Counted from the first letter of the stretch, positions 1 to 9,067 are shown. The stretch: DNA of 64,000 bases from Streptomyces drozdowiczii (GCF_026167665.1 NZ_CP098740.1:5270001-5334000), one strand, 5' to 3'. The notes: generated by a model from the letters alone, not told the origin. Made by a program: numbers and translations.

Positions 1-39
1 CAGGGGCGCGGTGGGGCGTTCCGGGCCGGTGAGGGATAG
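1..39 (+). CDS. C-terminal tail of an upstream gene, possibly trpE (partial)
   Basis: One frame stays open from the window edge and ends at a TAG (37-39) that overlaps the next GTG start by one base, giving a 12-residue tail. The tight junction suggests an upstream gene of the same operon. By synteny with S. coelicolor, from memory, this would be trpE, but twelve residues identify nothing. Confidence 0.3.
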   Translation, partial: QGRGGAFRAGEG

Positions 40-695
40 TGGAGTACGTGAGTGCCGTCCCCGTACCCCAGCCCCGTACCGAAGCCGCCGCCGCGCCCGA
101 CAGTGCGGGGAGCCGCCGCACCCTGGCCGCCGGCCTGCTCCTCGGGGCGGCCGGCGCGACCGTCGTCCTGCTCGCCTCCGGGCAGACCTGGGCCGAGGGC
201 AAGGCCCCCGTCGGCGGCGGCAGCCTCCCGCTGAGCGCCGACGGGCAGGACGTCACCGGACTCCCCGCCGCCCTCGCGATCGTCGGCCTGGCCGCCCTCG
301 TCGCCGTCTTCGCCGTACGCGGCGGCGGCCGGCGCGTGGTCGCCGGACTCCTCGCGCTCAGCGGACTCGGCGCCGCGCTCAGCGCCTTCATCGGCGCGTC
401 CGACAGCGGGGCGCTGGACGAGAAGGCCGCGCAGACCAGCGGCGACAGCGCGGCCACCATCACGGCCCTCAGCCACACCGCCTGGCCGTACGTCACGGCC
501 GTCGGCGGCCTGCTCATCCTGCTCGCCGGGCTGCTCGCCCTGCGCTACGGCAGCCGGTGGCCCACGATGTCCGGCCGCTACGAGCGCGACGGCACCCCCC
601 GCCCCCGCAAGGCCCCGCGCCCGCTCGACCCGGACCGGCCCGAGGATCTGTGGAAGGCCCTGGACCGCGGCGAGGACCCGACGCGCGAGGCATGA
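39..695 (+). CDS. Trp biosynthesis-associated membrane protein (Trp_oprn_chp family)
   Basis: A 218-residue integral membrane protein with four predicted membrane segments at about residues 29-48, 74-94, 100-120 and 152-170, and a basic, proline-rich cytoplasmic tail. This architecture and its place just upstream of trp genes match the actinobacterial family TIGR02234, which is named for its location in trp operons and has no known biochemical function. The GTG start at 39 overlaps the preceding TAG by one base, which suggests translational coupling. A second GTG three codons in (48) is an alternative start. The family call rests on topology and context, not on a catalytic motif. Confidence 0.8.
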   Translation: MEYVSAVPVPQPRTEAAAAPDSAGSRRTLAAGLLLGAAGATVVLLASGQTWAEGKAPVGGGSLPLSADGQDVTGLPAALAIVGLAALVAVFAVRGGGRRVVAGLLALSGLGAALSAFIGASDSGALDEKAAQTSGDSAATITALSHTAWPYVTAVGGLLILLAGLLALRYGSRWPTMSGRYERDGTPRPRKAPRPLDPDRPEDLWKALDRGEDPTREA

Positions 696-816
696 CCCCC
701 AGCTCACGTCCTACCCGCACGTACGGGACAATGACGGTGAGCTGGCACAGCGGCACGGGCCGTGGGCACAGCGACCCGAGCGATTCCAACAGCGCAACAC
801 CAACGAGGAGCAACTC

Positions 817-1065
817 ATGGCGGGCAGCAGCCACGGACACACCCCGGCCGCCTGGACCGGTGTCATCATCGCCTTCATCGGCTTCTGCGTCGCGGGCGTC
901 TTCATGGTCGCGGCCAACCCGGTCGGCTTCTGGGCCGGCATCGGCGTCGTCCTGCTCGGTGGTGTCGTCGGCCTCGCGATGAAGGCCGCGGGCCTCGGCA
1001 TGCCGAAGGAGTCGGCCGAGCTGACCGCCGCCCGCGCGCGCGCCGGCCAGGCGCAGACCTCCTGA
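817..1065 (+). CDS. Small HGxxPAAW-motif membrane protein
   Basis: An 82-residue protein with the N-terminal signature HGHTPAAW (residues 7-14), then two membrane segments (about 14-35 and 38-58) and a charged Ala/Arg-rich tail. The HGxxPAAW family is confined to actinobacteria, usually lies between the Trp-associated membrane protein and trpC, and has no known function. GAGGAG lies 8 bases before the ATG, which fixes the start. A strong hairpin follows the stop, so the gene can form its own transcription unit or end the trpE-side operon. Confidence 0.85.
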   Translation: MAGSSHGHTPAAWTGVIIAFIGFCVAGVFMVAANPVGFWAGIGVVLLGGVVGLAMKAAGLGMPKESAELTAARARAGQAQTS

Positions 1066-1083
1066 CCCCCGCACCACGTACGC

Positions 1084-1120
1084 CGGAAAGGCGCGGCCCG
1101 GACCGGGCTGCGCCTTTCCG
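1084..1120 (+). terminator. Hairpin terminator after the HGxxPAAW gene
   Basis: An 11-bp perfect stem (CGGAAAGGCGC / GCGCCTTTCCG) whose loop contains a further GCCCGG/CCGGGC stem. It lies 18 bases after the stop. No long U tract follows, as is usual in Streptomyces. Confidence 0.7.
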
Positions 1121-1276
1121 CGTCAGCGGCGACAATCACCGGGTGGACGCAACGCCAACCCCCTCCGCCGCCCCGTCGGACCCCGCCCCGGCCCCGCCGC
1201 CCTTCGCCCCCGTGCGGGCCCCCTCTTCCCCACGGCCCCCGCCGGCGCCTCGCGGCTGCGCCGGATCGCCGTCCCG

Positions 1277-1645
1277 GTGGGCGTGCTCGCCGCCGTCGTC
1301 GGCGCCTTCGGATACGTCGCCACCGTCGACCCGAACGAGCCCGGCCACTACCCCGTCTGCCCGCTGCTGCGGTTCACCGGCATCTACTGCCCCGGCTGCG
1401 GCGGCCTCCGCAGCGCCCACGACTTCGCCCACGGCGACCTGGCCGCCGCCTTCGGCGCCAACGCGCTCGCCGTCGTCGGCTACGGGATCTTCGCCGTGCT
1501 GTGGGCCGTCTGGCTGATCCGGGAGGCCCGCGGAAAGCCCCTGCGGATCGGACTGCGCCCGGCGCACTGGTGGGCGATCGGCGCCGTACTGCTGCTCTTC
1601 ACCGTCGTCCGGAACCTTCCCTTCGGCTCCGCGCTCGCCCCGTGA
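1277..1645 (+). CDS. DUF2752 membrane protein; N-terminus probably cut by a frameshift
   Basis: A 122-residue membrane protein with the DUF2752 hallmark CPGCGGLRS (Cys38 and Cys41) after another cysteine (Cys28), and two to three membrane segments. Its function is unknown. GTG 1277 lies inside the first membrane helix and has no convincing ribosome site. The reading frame is open further upstream with family-like residues ([14 protein letters not shown]) but no start codon. A GTG at 1143 in the neighbouring frame would give a normal proline-rich N-terminus and a 167-residue protein if one base were missing from a C run around 1219-1240. The domain is secure; the start is not. Confidence 0.72.
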   Translation: MGVLAAVVGAFGYVATVDPNEPGHYPVCPLLRFTGIYCPGCGGLRSAHDFAHGDLAAAFGANALAVVGYGIFAVLWAVWLIREARGKPLRIGLRPAHWWAIGAVLLLFTVVRNLPFGSALAP

Positions 1646-1772
1646 AGTCCCAGGTAGTGGGACAGCCGGCGGCCGGATGCGGGCCCAGCGCCCTCCTGCG
1701 GATACCATCGGAGTGGCTGATCCTGTGGCCTGTTACGTTTTTTTGTCACCGTTCCGGAAGGGGGCCGCTCGC

Positions 1773-2582
1773 GTGAGTGTGCTCGACGAGATCATCGACG
1801 GCGTCCGCGCCGACCTCGCGGAGCGGCAGGCGCGCGTCAGCCTCGACGAGCTCAAGGAACGCGCCGCCCGCGCCCCCCAGGCCAAGGACGGCGTCGCCGC
1901 GCTGCGCGGCGAGGGCGTGCACGTCATCTGCGAGGTCAAGCGCTCCAGCCCCTCCAAGGGCGCGCTGGCCGCCATCGCCGACCCGGCCGCGCTCGCCGCG
2001 GACTACGAGGCCGGCGGGGCCTCCGTCATCTCGGTCCTCACCGAGGAGCGCCGCTTCGGCGGCTCGCTGGCCGACCTGGAGGCCGTCCGCGCCAAGGTCG
2101 ACATCCCGGTCCTCCGCAAGGACTTCATCGTCACCTCGTACCAGCTGTGGGAGGCCCGCGCCTACGGCGCCGACCTCGTGCTGCTGATCGTCGCCGCCCT
2201 CGAACAGGAGGCGCTGGTCTCCCTCATCGAGCGCGCCGAGTCCATCGGCCTCACGCCGCTGGTCGAGGCGCACGACGAGGAGGAGGCCGAGCGCGCCGTC
2301 GAGGCCGGGGCCCGGATCATCGGCGTCAACGCGCGCAACCTCAAGGACCTCAAGGTCGACCGCTCCACCTTCGAGCGCGTCGCCCCCGAGATCCCGGACC
2401 ACATCGTCAAGGTCGCCGAGTCCGGCGTCCGCGGCCCGCACGACCTGATCGCCTACGCCAACGCCGGCGCCGACGCGGTGCTGGTCGGCGAGTCCCTGGT
2501 CACCGGCCGCGACCCGCGGACCGCCGTCGCCGACCTCGTCGCCGCCGGCGCCCACCCGGCGCTGCGCCACGGACGGGGCTGA
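1773..2582 (+). CDS. trpC: Indole-3-glycerol phosphate synthase
   Basis: A 269-residue single-domain TIM barrel, the normal length for stand-alone TrpC. It converts 1-(2-carboxyphenylamino)-1-deoxyribulose 5-phosphate to indole-3-glycerol phosphate, the step before TrpA/TrpB. The catalytic-lysine segment [11 protein letters not shown] is at residues 53-63 (Lys56), LRKDFI and NARNLKDL strands follow, and the phosphate-binding ending [11 protein letters not shown] is present. The open frame extends upstream to 1677, but GTG 1773, preceded by GGAAGGGGG, gives the family-standard N-terminus. It heads the trpC-trpM-trpB-trpA group. The gap to trpM is only 7 bases. Confidence 0.97.
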   Translation: MSVLDEIIDGVRADLAERQARVSLDELKERAARAPQAKDGVAALRGEGVHVICEVKRSSPSKGALAAIADPAALAADYEAGGASVISVLTEERRFGGSLADLEAVRAKVDIPVLRKDFIVTSYQLWEARAYGADLVLLIVAALEQEALVSLIERAESIGLTPLVEAHDEEEAERAVEAGARIIGVNARNLKDLKVDRSTFERVAPEIPDHIVKVAESGVRGPHDLIAYANAGADAVLVGESLVTGRDPRTAVADLVAAGAHPALRHGRG

Positions 2583-2589
2583 CCAGGCC

Positions 2590-2754
2590 GTGTCCCTCCC
2601 GCACCCCGAGCCGATGAGCTGCGCCCTGCCCTCGTGGCACCGCGGCTGCCGGGCGCCCGCGCGCCGGGTGCACGGCCGGCGGGTGCGGTACGTGATCGGC
2701 GCCGAGCCCGGCCAGGTCAACGGCATGCGATGGCGCACGGGGCGCGCGCTGTAG
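2590..2754 (+). CDS. trpM: TrpM, small regulator of tryptophan biosynthesis
   Basis: A 54-codon GTG-started ORF begins 7 bases after trpC and is followed by a hairpin and then trpB. Its product is basic and rich in Arg and Cys/Trp (contains SCALPSWHRGC near residues 10-20 and ends MRWRTGRAL). Streptomyces trp clusters have a small conserved gene, trpM or trpX, at exactly this position. In S. coelicolor, TrpM has been reported to modulate tryptophan biosynthesis and development. The identification here rests on position, size and composition; I could not align it. It was found by reading the trpC-trpB gap, since it is too short for routine ORF filters. Confidence 0.75.
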   Translation: MSLPHPEPMSCALPSWHRGCRAPARRVHGRRVRYVIGAEPGQVNGMRWRTGRAL

Positions 2755-2767
2755 CCGAGCCCCGAAA

Positions 2768-2792
2768 CCGCCCCGGTCCCTGACCGGGGCGG
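2768..2792 (+). terminator. Hairpin between trpM and trpB
   Basis: An 11-bp perfect stem (CCGCCCCGGTC / GACCGGGGCGG) with a 3-base loop, 13 bases after trpM. It could terminate or attenuate transcription before trpBA. There is no U tract, so it may instead be an mRNA-stabilising or processing structure. Confidence 0.55.
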
Positions 2793-2852
2793 CGCTCCGC
2801 TCACGGCGCAGACGGTGCGACCACCCCTGTGACGACGAGGAGCACGTTCCGC

Positions 2853-4139
2853 ATGTCTTCCGACTTCTTCATCCCGGACCCGGAGGGTCTGATCCCCAGC
2901 GCCGAGGGCTACTTCGGCGCGTACGGCGGCAAGTTCATCCCGGAGGCGCTGGTCGCCGCCGTGGACGAGGTCGCCGTCGAGTACGAGAAGGCCAAGGCCG
3001 ACCCCGCGTTCGCCGCCGAGCTGGGCGAGCTGATGGTCCACTACACCGGCCGGCCCAGCGCCCTCACCGAGGTGCCCCGCTTCGCCGAGCACGCCGGCGG
3101 CGCCCGCGTCTTCCTCAAGCGCGAGGACCTGAACCACACCGGCTCGCACAAGATCAACAACGTGCTGGGGCAGGCGCTGCTGACCCGGCGCATGGGCAAG
3201 ACCCGCGTGATCGCGGAGACCGGCGCCGGACAGCACGGCGTCGCCACCGCGACCGCCTGCGCCCTCTTCGGCCTCGACTGCACCATCTACATGGGCGAGA
3301 TCGACACCCAGCGCCAGGCGCTGAACGTGGCGCGCATGCGGATCCTGGGCGCCGAGGTCATCGCCGTGAAGTCCGGCTCCCGCACCCTCAAGGACGCCAT
3401 CAACGAGGCGTTCCGCGACTGGGTCGCCAACGTGGACCGCACCCACTACCTCTTCGGTACGGTGGCCGGCCCGCACCCCTTCCCGGCGATGGTCCGCGAC
3501 TTCCACCGCGTCATCGGCGTGGAGGCCAGACGCCAGATCCTGGAGCAGGCCGGCCGGCTGCCGGACGCCGCCGTGGCGTGCGTCGGCGGCGGCTCCAACG
3601 CCATCGGCCTCTTCCACGCCTTCGTGCCCGACGCGGACGTCCGCCTCATCGGCTGCGAGCCCGCCGGACACGGCGTGGAGACCGGCGAGCACGCGGCGAC
3701 CCTGACCGCGGGCGAGCCCGGCATCCTGCACGGCTCGCGCAGCTACGTCCTCCAGGACGACGAGGGCCAGATCACCGAGCCGTACTCCATCTCGGCCGGT
3801 CTGGACTACCCGGGCATCGGCCCCGAGCACGCCTACCTCAAGGACGTGGGCCGGGGCGAGTACCGCGCCGTCACCGACGACGCGGCGATGCAGGCGCTGC
3901 GCCTGCTCTCCCGTACCGAGGGCATCATCCCGGCCATCGAGAGCGCGCACGCGCTGGCCGGGGCCCTGGAGGTCGGCAGGGAGCTGGGCAAGGACGGGCT
4001 GATCCTGGTCAACCTGTCCGGGCGCGGCGACAAGGACATGGACACGGCGGCCCGCTACTTCGGGCTGTACGACACCGACGCGGCCGTCGAGGCCGACGCC
4101 GACGGCGGGAACGCGGAGATCGAGGGGGACGCGCAGTGA
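2853..4139 (+). CDS. trpB: Tryptophan synthase beta chain
   Basis: A 428-residue PLP enzyme that joins indole and L-serine to give tryptophan, in a complex with TrpA. The PLP lysine lies in HTGSHKINN (Lys100), followed by ETGAGQHG and the phosphate-cup loop [14 protein letters not shown] about 10 bases upstream selects ATG 2853 over an earlier GTG at 2829, and the product then starts [12 protein letters not shown] as in other streptomycetes. The stop overlaps the trpA start (GTGA), consistent with equimolar synthesis of the two subunits. The last roughly 20 residues form an acidic Asp/Glu/Ala tail beyond the catalytic core, probably dispensable. Confidence 0.97.
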   Translation: MSSDFFIPDPEGLIPSAEGYFGAYGGKFIPEALVAAVDEVAVEYEKAKADPAFAAELGELMVHYTGRPSALTEVPRFAEHAGGARVFLKREDLNHTGSHKINNVLGQALLTRRMGKTRVIAETGAGQHGVATATACALFGLDCTIYMGEIDTQRQALNVARMRILGAEVIAVKSGSRTLKDAINEAFRDWVANVDRTHYLFGTVAGPHPFPAMVRDFHRVIGVEARRQILEQAGRLPDAAVACVGGGSNAIGLFHAFVPDADVRLIGCEPAGHGVETGEHAATLTAGEPGILHGSRSYVLQDDEGQITEPYSISAGLDYPGIGPEHAYLKDVGRGEYRAVTDDAAMQALRLLSRTEGIIPAIESAHALAGALEVGRELGKDGLILVNLSGRGDKDMDTAARYFGLYDTDAAVEADADGGNAEIEGDAQ

Positions 4140-4948
4140 GCGGCAACATCGAACTGCTGAACAGCACGCTCGCCACCGCGCGGGCCGAGGACCGGGCCGC
4201 GCTCATCGCGTACCTGCCGGCCGGCTTCCCGACCGTCGACGGCGGCATCGAGGCCGTCAAGGCGGTCGTGGCGGGCGGTGCCGACGTCGTCGAGGTGGGG
4301 CTGCCGCACAGCGACCCGGTCCTCGACGGCCCGGTCATCCAGACCGCCGACGACATCGCGCTGCGCGGCGGCGTACGGATCGCCGACGTGATGCGCACGG
4401 TGCGCGAGGCCCACGAGGCCACCGGGGCGCCGATCCTCGTCATGACGTACTGGAACCCGATCGACCGGTACGGCGTCGAGCGGTTCACGGCCGAGCTGGC
4501 CGAGGCGGGCGGCGCCGGGTGCATCCTGCCCGACCTGCCGGTCCAGGAGTCCGCGCTGTGGCGCGAGCACGCGGGACGGCACGGCCTGGCCACCGTCTTC
4601 GTCGTCGCACCCAGCAGCAAGGACGAGCGGATCGCCACCATCACCGACGCGGGCTCCGGCTTCGTCTACGCCGCGTCCCTGATGGGCGTCACCGGCACCC
4701 GCGCCTCCGTCGGCGCGCAGGCCGAGGACCTGGTGCGGCGGACCCGGGCCACCACCGAGCTGCCGGTCTGCGTCGGCCTCGGCGTGTCCGACGCCGCCCA
4801 GGCAGCGGAGGTCGCCGGCTTCGCCGACGGGGTCATCGTCGGCTCGGCCTTCGTCAAGCGGATGCTGGACGCCCCCGACGAGGCGGCCGGGCTCGCGGGT
4901 GTCCGTTCACTGGCGGCCGAGCTTGCCGAAGGTGTTCGAAAGCGCTGA
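4136..4948 (+). CDS. trpA: Tryptophan synthase alpha chain
   Basis: A 270-residue TIM barrel that cleaves indole-3-glycerol phosphate to indole and glyceraldehyde 3-phosphate and channels indole to TrpB. The catalytic pair is visible as Glu53 in [11 protein letters not shown] and Asp64 in LDGP, with the ASLMGVTG loop and the phosphate-binding GLGVSD and GVIVGSA segments following. GTG 4136 overlaps the trpB stop by four bases. A near-perfect hairpin 32 bases after the stop ends the trp unit. Confidence 0.97.
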   Translation: MSGNIELLNSTLATARAEDRAALIAYLPAGFPTVDGGIEAVKAVVAGGADVVEVGLPHSDPVLDGPVIQTADDIALRGGVRIADVMRTVREAHEATGAPILVMTYWNPIDRYGVERFTAELAEAGGAGCILPDLPVQESALWREHAGRHGLATVFVVAPSSKDERIATITDAGSGFVYAASLMGVTGTRASVGAQAEDLVRRTRATTELPVCVGLGVSDAAQAAEVAGFADGVIVGSAFVKRMLDAPDEAAGLAGVRSLAAELAEGVRKR

Positions 4949-4980
4949 CACCTGGGGTAACCCGAACGGGTGGACCTCGG

Positions 4981-5010
4981 CCCGGGGAGGCACGCGAGTG
5001 CCTCCCCGGG
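4981..5010 (+). terminator. Terminator of the trpCMBA unit
   Basis: A 13-bp perfect stem (CCCGGGGAGGCAC / GTGCCTCCCCGGG) with a GCGA tetraloop lies between trpA and the thioredoxin-fold gene. TCGTTTG follows. Confidence 0.8.
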
Positions 5011-5023
5011 TCGTTTGCGCGGT

Positions 5024-5842
5024 GTGAGCGAGAAGAACGAACAGGGTAAGAGGGCCGCGCGAGACCGGCTGATCCAGCAGCGCGAGCAGGCGAAGGCGCG
5101 CGACCGCCGGCGCCGCACGCTGATCGTGTCCACGGCCGTGGTGGGGGTCCTGGGCCTGGCCGCCGTCGTCGGCGTGATCGCGGCGAACACCGACGGCAAG
5201 AGCGACAAGTCCAAGGCGTCCGGACCCGCCGTCGCGCCGTCCGGAGCGACCGGCAAGGACGCCCTGGCCATCCGGGTCGGCGCGGACGAGGCCCCGTCCA
5301 CCCTCACCATCTGGGAGGACTTCCGCTGCCCGGTCTGCGCCCAGTTCGAGACCGCGTTCCGCGACACGATCCACGAGATGGAGCGTGACGGCCAGATCAA
5401 GGTCGACTACCACCTCGCCACGATCATCGACGGCAACATGGGCGGCAGCGGCTCCCTCAAGGCGGCCAACGCGGCCGCCTGCGCGCAGGACGCCGGCAAG
5501 TTCTCCGCGTACCACGACGTGCTGTACAGCAACCAGCCGGCGGAGACCGACGACGCCTTCGGTGACAACGACAAGCTGATCGAGCTCGCCAAGAAGGTCC
5601 CCGGCCTGGACACGCCCGAATTCCGCGGCTGCGTCGAGGACGGCAAGCACGACGCGTGGGTGGAGAAGTCCAACAAGGCCTTCAGCGACGGCGGCTTCCA
5701 GGGCACCCCGACGGCCCTCCTCAACGGAGAGTCGATCTTCCCGAAGAAGGGCGACGAGCCGATCACCGTCGCCCATCTGAAGAAGTGGGTCGCCGAGGCC
5801 AACAAGGGCAAGAAACCGGCCACCCCCACGGCGACGCCGTAG
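5024..5842 (+). CDS. Membrane-anchored thioredoxin-fold (DsbA-like) protein
   Basis: A 272-residue protein with a short basic, glutamine-rich cytoplasmic N-terminus, one membrane anchor at about 32-54, a linker, and an extracytoplasmic thioredoxin-like domain (Thioredoxin_4/DsbA type) carrying a CPVC redox motif at 102-105. It probably catalyses disulfide formation or exchange in secreted proteins; the substrate is unknown. GTG 5024 gives the conserved KRAARDRL N-terminus, and an earlier in-frame ATG at 4970 falls in the trp terminator and is rejected. It has its own unit between two hairpins. An Ala/Thr/Pro tail ends the protein. Confidence 0.88.
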   Translation: MSEKNEQGKRAARDRLIQQREQAKARDRRRRTLIVSTAVVGVLGLAAVVGVIAANTDGKSDKSKASGPAVAPSGATGKDALAIRVGADEAPSTLTIWEDFRCPVCAQFETAFRDTIHEMERDGQIKVDYHLATIIDGNMGGSGSLKAANAAACAQDAGKFSAYHDVLYSNQPAETDDAFGDNDKLIELAKKVPGLDTPEFRGCVEDGKHDAWVEKSNKAFSDGGFQGTPTALLNGESIFPKKGDEPITVAHLKKWVAEANKGKKPATPTATP

Positions 5843-5905
5843 CCCGGCCGGCGGTGCCGAGGGGGCCGGTCGGGGGAATCGACGGCCCGCTCGTTACCCA
5901 GACGT

Positions 5906-5938
5906 TGCCGGGCGGGTTGTCCTACCTCCCGCCCGGCA
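5906..5938 (+). terminator. Hairpin between the DsbA-like gene and lgt
   Basis: An 11-bp perfect stem (TGCCGGGCGGG / CCCGCCCGGCA) around an 11-base loop ends 19 bases before the lgt ATG. It may terminate the upstream gene or form the lgt leader structure. Confidence 0.5.
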
Positions 5939-5957
5939 GGGTAGCGTCGACGCTGCC

Positions 5958-6890
5958 ATGAACCTTGCCTACATTCCCAGCCCGTCGACCGGCGTGATCG
6001 ATCTCGGACCGATCCCGCTCCGCGGCTACGCGTTCTGCATCATCATCGGTGTCTTCGTCGCCGTCTGGTTCGGCAACAAGCGCTGGGTCGCCCGAGGAGG
6101 CACCGCCGGCACCGTTGCCGACATCGCCGTCTGGGCCGTGCCCTTCGGGCTTGTCGGCGGCCGGCTCTACCACGTCATCACCGACTACCAGCTGTACTTC
6201 AGCGACGGTGAGGACTGGGTCGACGCCTTCAAGATCTGGCAAGGCGGCCTCGGCATCTGGGGTGCGATCGCGCTGGGTGCGGTCGGTGCGTGGATCGGCT
6301 GCCGCCGCCGCGGGATCCCGCTGCCGGCCTGGGCCGACGCCCTCGCTCCCGGCATCGCCCTCGCCCAGGCGTGCGGCCGCTGGGGCAACTGGTTCAACCA
6401 GGAGCTGTACGGCAAGGCGACCGACGTGCCGTGGGCGCTGAAGATCAGCGAGGGCCCGAACCGGGTGGCCGGCACCTACCACCCGACCTTCCTGTACGAG
6501 TCGCTGTGGTGCGTCGGCGTGGCCCTCCTGGTGGTCTGGGCCGACCGCCGCTTCAAGCTCGGCCACGGGCGGGCATTCGCGCTGTACGTCGCGGCGTACT
6601 GCGCGGGGCGCGCGTGGATCGAGTACATGCGCGTGGACGAGGCCCACCACGTCCTGGGCCTGCGGCTCAACGTGTGGACGGCGCTGATCGTGTTCGTGCT
6701 CGCGGTGACGTACATCGTGATCTCGGCGAAGGTCCGCCCGGGCCGCGAGGAGATCGTCGAGCCCCGGGCGCCGGAGTCCGCGGACGATGCGGACAAGGCG
6801 GACGAGGTCGAGGCGGGCGAGCCGGAGGCCGCGGAGGCGGACACCGATGCGCCGAAGGCGGACGGTACGGCCGAGGCCGCGAAGGGCTGA
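5958..6890 (+). CDS. lgt: Prolipoprotein diacylglyceryl transferase
   Basis: A 310-residue polytopic membrane enzyme that transfers diacylglycerol from phosphatidylglycerol to the lipobox cysteine of prolipoproteins, the first step of lipoprotein maturation. The family signature GRWGNWFNQE is at residues 140-149, with the conserved GGRLYHV segment near 67-73, the HPTFLYES motif and the late YMRVDE motif. About seven membrane segments are predicted. The C-terminus (from about 265) is a hydrophilic Glu/Asp/Ala tail longer than in E. coli, common in actinobacteria. A substrate encoded in this window is the liv binding lipoprotein at 59232-60464. Confidence 0.96.
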   Translation: MNLAYIPSPSTGVIDLGPIPLRGYAFCIIIGVFVAVWFGNKRWVARGGTAGTVADIAVWAVPFGLVGGRLYHVITDYQLYFSDGEDWVDAFKIWQGGLGIWGAIALGAVGAWIGCRRRGIPLPAWADALAPGIALAQACGRWGNWFNQELYGKATDVPWALKISEGPNRVAGTYHPTFLYESLWCVGVALLVVWADRRFKLGHGRAFALYVAAYCAGRAWIEYMRVDEAHHVLGLRLNVWTALIVFVLAVTYIVISAKVRPGREEIVEPRAPESADDADKADEVEAGEPEAAEADTDAPKADGTAEAAKG

Positions 6891-6909
6891 CGCCGCGCGC
6901 TAGCCGGGT

Positions 6910-6940
6910 AAGGGGCTGCCGAGATTCTCGGCGGCCCCTT
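6910..6940 (+). terminator. Terminator after lgt
   Basis: An extended inverted repeat (AAGGGGCTGCCGAGA / TTCTCGGCGGCCCCTT, one G:U pair) lies 20 bases after the lgt stop. Confidence 0.7.
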
Positions 6941-6953
6941 CGCCGTCGTTGGG

Positions 6954-7035
6954 TGTCCTCAATCGCCGGACGGGCTTGATTTTGCCGCTCGCCGTCGATG
7001 CGGGGGAAAACCAGCCCGTCCGGCGATTGAGGACA
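6954..7035. repeat. Dispersed intergenic inverted repeat, copy 1 (two arms)
   Basis: The arms at 6954-6976 and 7013-7035 are perfect 23-base reverse complements with core CCTCAATCGCCGGACGGGCT. They lie between the convergent lgt and citE-like genes and could fold into one long hairpin, a bidirectional transcript end. The same word recurs at 37575, 37608, 42434 and 42457, and in diverged form at 26173. Confidence 0.85.
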
Positions 7036-7058
7036 CAGCGGTCAGGTGGAGCGCCGGG

Positions 7059-7871
7059 TCACCGCTTCCGCTGGGCCAGCGCCAGCGTCCGCCGCGCCTG
7101 CGCAACCACGGCCGCGTCCACGAAGCGGCCGTCCGGGAGGGCCTGGGCGCCTGCCTGGTCGCGGGCCGCCTCCACGATCTCCCAGGCCGCTTCGACCTCC
7201 TGCGGCGTCGGGCGGTAGGCGCGTTCGATCACCGGGAGCTGGCGGGGATGGATCGCCGCCCGGCCCAGGAAGCCCAGGGCCCGGCCGTGCGCGCACGAGG
7301 ACCAGAGGCCGTCCAGGTCCCGGACGTCCGCGAAGACGGACTGCGTCGGCGGGGCCAGGCCGGCCGCGCGGGCGGCGACCACCACCCGGCTCCGCGACCA
7401 GTCGAGCCCCGCGTCCTCCCGTACGCCGAGGTCGGCGCGCAGGTCCGCCTCGCCCAGGGCGATGGCGCGGACCTGGGGGTGGGCGGAGGCCACCGAGTAC
7501 GCGTGCTCGATGCCGAGGGCCGACTCCAGCAGCGGGCACAGGGCCACCCCGGGGGCCCGCGCCGCGATGTGGTGGACGGACGCGGCATGGGTGATCTTCG
7601 GCAGCCGCAGCCCGCCGAGCCCCGGCAGCCCGGCCAGCGCCAGCACGTCCGCCTCGTCGTTGACCCGGACGTGCACCGGCGGCTCCGTGCCGGCCGGCGG
7701 GTCCGACAGCAGCTCCACCGTCGCGGCACGCGCGTACTCCTTGCGGTCGGGGGCGACCGCGTCCTCCAGGTCCACGATCACCACGTCCGCCCCCGAAGCG
7801 GCCGCCTTGCGCACGACGTCCGGCCGGTCACCGGGCACGTACAGCAGGGTGAGGGGGGCCGCCGCGCTCAC
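7059..7871 (-). CDS. CitE-like (HpcH/HpaI family) CoA-ester lyase
   Basis: A 270-residue TIM barrel of the CitE/malyl-CoA lyase group. It begins LLYVPGDRPD and has the Mg-binding signature VDLEDAV (34-39), a central CPLLESALG (metal-ligand Glu) and ALGEADL. Related enzymes cleave citramalyl-, malyl- or citryl-CoA thioesters. With no citrate lyase alpha or gamma subunit nearby, a stand-alone beta-hydroxyacyl-CoA lyase or thioesterase is more likely. GTG 7871 overlaps the CoA-transferase stop (GTGA), so the two are co-translated and probably form a transfer-then-cleave pair on one organic acid. It is the last gene of the minus-strand operon starting near 14770. Confidence 0.85.
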   Translation of the reverse strand: MSAAAPLTLLYVPGDRPDVVRKAAASGADVVIVDLEDAVAPDRKEYARAATVELLSDPPAGTEPPVHVRVNDEADVLALAGLPGLGGLRLPKITHAASVHHIAARAPGVALCPLLESALGIEHAYSVASAHPQVRAIALGEADLRADLGVREDAGLDWSRSRVVVAARAAGLAPPTQSVFADVRDLDGLWSSCAHGRALGFLGRAAIHPRQLPVIERAYRPTPQEVEAAWEIVEAARDQAGAQALPDGRFVDAAVVAQARRTLALAQRKR

Positions 7872-9067
7872 AGCACCCGCTCCGCCCGCAGCGCCGAGAT
7901 CTCGGGCCCGCTCAGCCCCAGCTCGGTCAGGATCTCCTCGGTGTCGGCCCCGTGCGGGCGGCCCGTCCAGCGGATCGCGCCCGGGGTCCGGGAGAGCCGG
8001 AAGAGGACGTTCTGCATCCGCAGCGGGCCCAGCTCCGGGTCGTCCACCTCGGTGACCGTGTCCAGCGCCCGGTACTGCGGGTCCTCCATGACGTCCCGTA
8101 CGTCGTGGATGGGCGCGATGGCGGCCTCCGCCTTCTCGAACGCGGACAGGGCCTCCTCCCGGCTGTGCCGGGCGATCCAGTGGCCCACGGCCTCGTCCAG
8201 CTCGTCGCTGTGCTCGGCGCGGGTGGCGCCCGAGGCGAACCACGGCTCCTCGATCAGATCCGCCCGCCCGACCAGCCGCATCACCCGCTCCGCGACGGAC
8301 TGCGCGGAGGTGGAGACGGCCACCCACTGCCCGTCCGAGGTGCGGTAGGTGTTGCGCGGGGCGTTGTTGCGCGACCGGTTCCCGGTGCGCGGCTGTACGT
8401 AACCGAGCTGGTCGTACCAGAGCGGCTGCGGGCCGAGCACGGTCAGGATCGGCTCGATGATCGCCATGTCGACCACCTGGCCCTCGCCGGTCCGGTCGCG
8501 CCCGGCGAGGGCGGCCATCACCGCGTACGCCGTGGCGAGCGCGGCGATCGAGTCGGCGAGGCCGAACGGCGGCAGGGTCGGCGGTCCGTCCGGCTCCCCG
8601 GTGATCGCCGCGAAGCCGCTCATCGCCTCGGCGAGCGTCCCGAAGCCGGGCCGGTGGGAGTACGGGCCGAACTGGCCGAAGCCCGTGACGCGCACCAGCA
8701 CCAGACGGGGATTGACCGCGTGCAGCTCGTCGGGGCCGAGGCCCCACCGCTCCAGCGTGCCCGGCCGGAAGTTCTCGATGATCACATCGGTGTCCGCCGC
8801 CAGCCGCAGCAGCAGGTCGCGGCCCTCCGGGGCGGAGAGGTCGAGCGTCAGATTGCGCTTGTTGCGGCCGAGCAGCTTCCACCACAGGCCCACGCCGTCC
8901 TTCGCGGGCCCGTGCCCCCGCGAGGGGTCGGGACGGACCGGATGCTCGACCTTGATCACCTCGGCGCCGAAGTCGCCCAGCATGGTCGCGCAGAGCGGGC
9001 CCGCGAAGAGCGTGGCGAGATCGACCACCCGCAGTCCGGTGAGCGGCGGCGCCGCGGGGGCGCTCAC
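7868..9067 (-). CDS. CaiB/BaiF family III CoA-transferase
   Basis: A 399-residue family III CoA-transferase that moves CoA between carboxylic acids as part of an interlocked dimer. It has the N-terminal GLRVVDLATLFAGP, FGAEVIKVEHP, and the candidate catalytic aspartate Asp172 in PFGLADSIAAL, aligned by position with the formyl-CoA transferase nucleophile. The acid substrate cannot be told from sequence. Four-base overlaps at both ends link it to ribokinase upstream and the CitE-like lyase downstream. Confidence 0.88.
   Translation of the reverse strand: MSAPAAPPLTGLRVVDLATLFAGPLCATMLGDFGAEVIKVEHPVRPDPSRGHGPAKDGVGLWWKLLGRNKRNLTLDLSAPEGRDLLLRLAADTDVIIENFRPGTLERWGLGPDELHAVNPRLVLVRVTGFGQFGPYSHRPGFGTLAEAMSGFAAITGEPDGPPTLPPFGLADSIAALATAYAVMAALAGRDRTGEGQVVDMAIIEPILTVLGPQPLWYDQLGYVQPRTGNRSRNNAPRNTYRTSDGQWVAVSTSAQSVAERVMRLVGRADLIEEPWFASGATRAEHSDELDEAVGHWIARHSREEALSAFEKAEAAIAPIHDVRDVMEDPQYRALDTVTEVDDPELGPLRMQNVLFRLSRTPGAIRWTGRPHGADTEEILTELGLSGPEISALRAERVL

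Noticed and set aside
1746..3950. Long minus-strand open frame opposite trpC-trpB
   Set aside because: It is antisense to well-supported genes, and its low-complexity Gly/Val/Ala/Asp product is typical of mirror frames in high-GC DNA.
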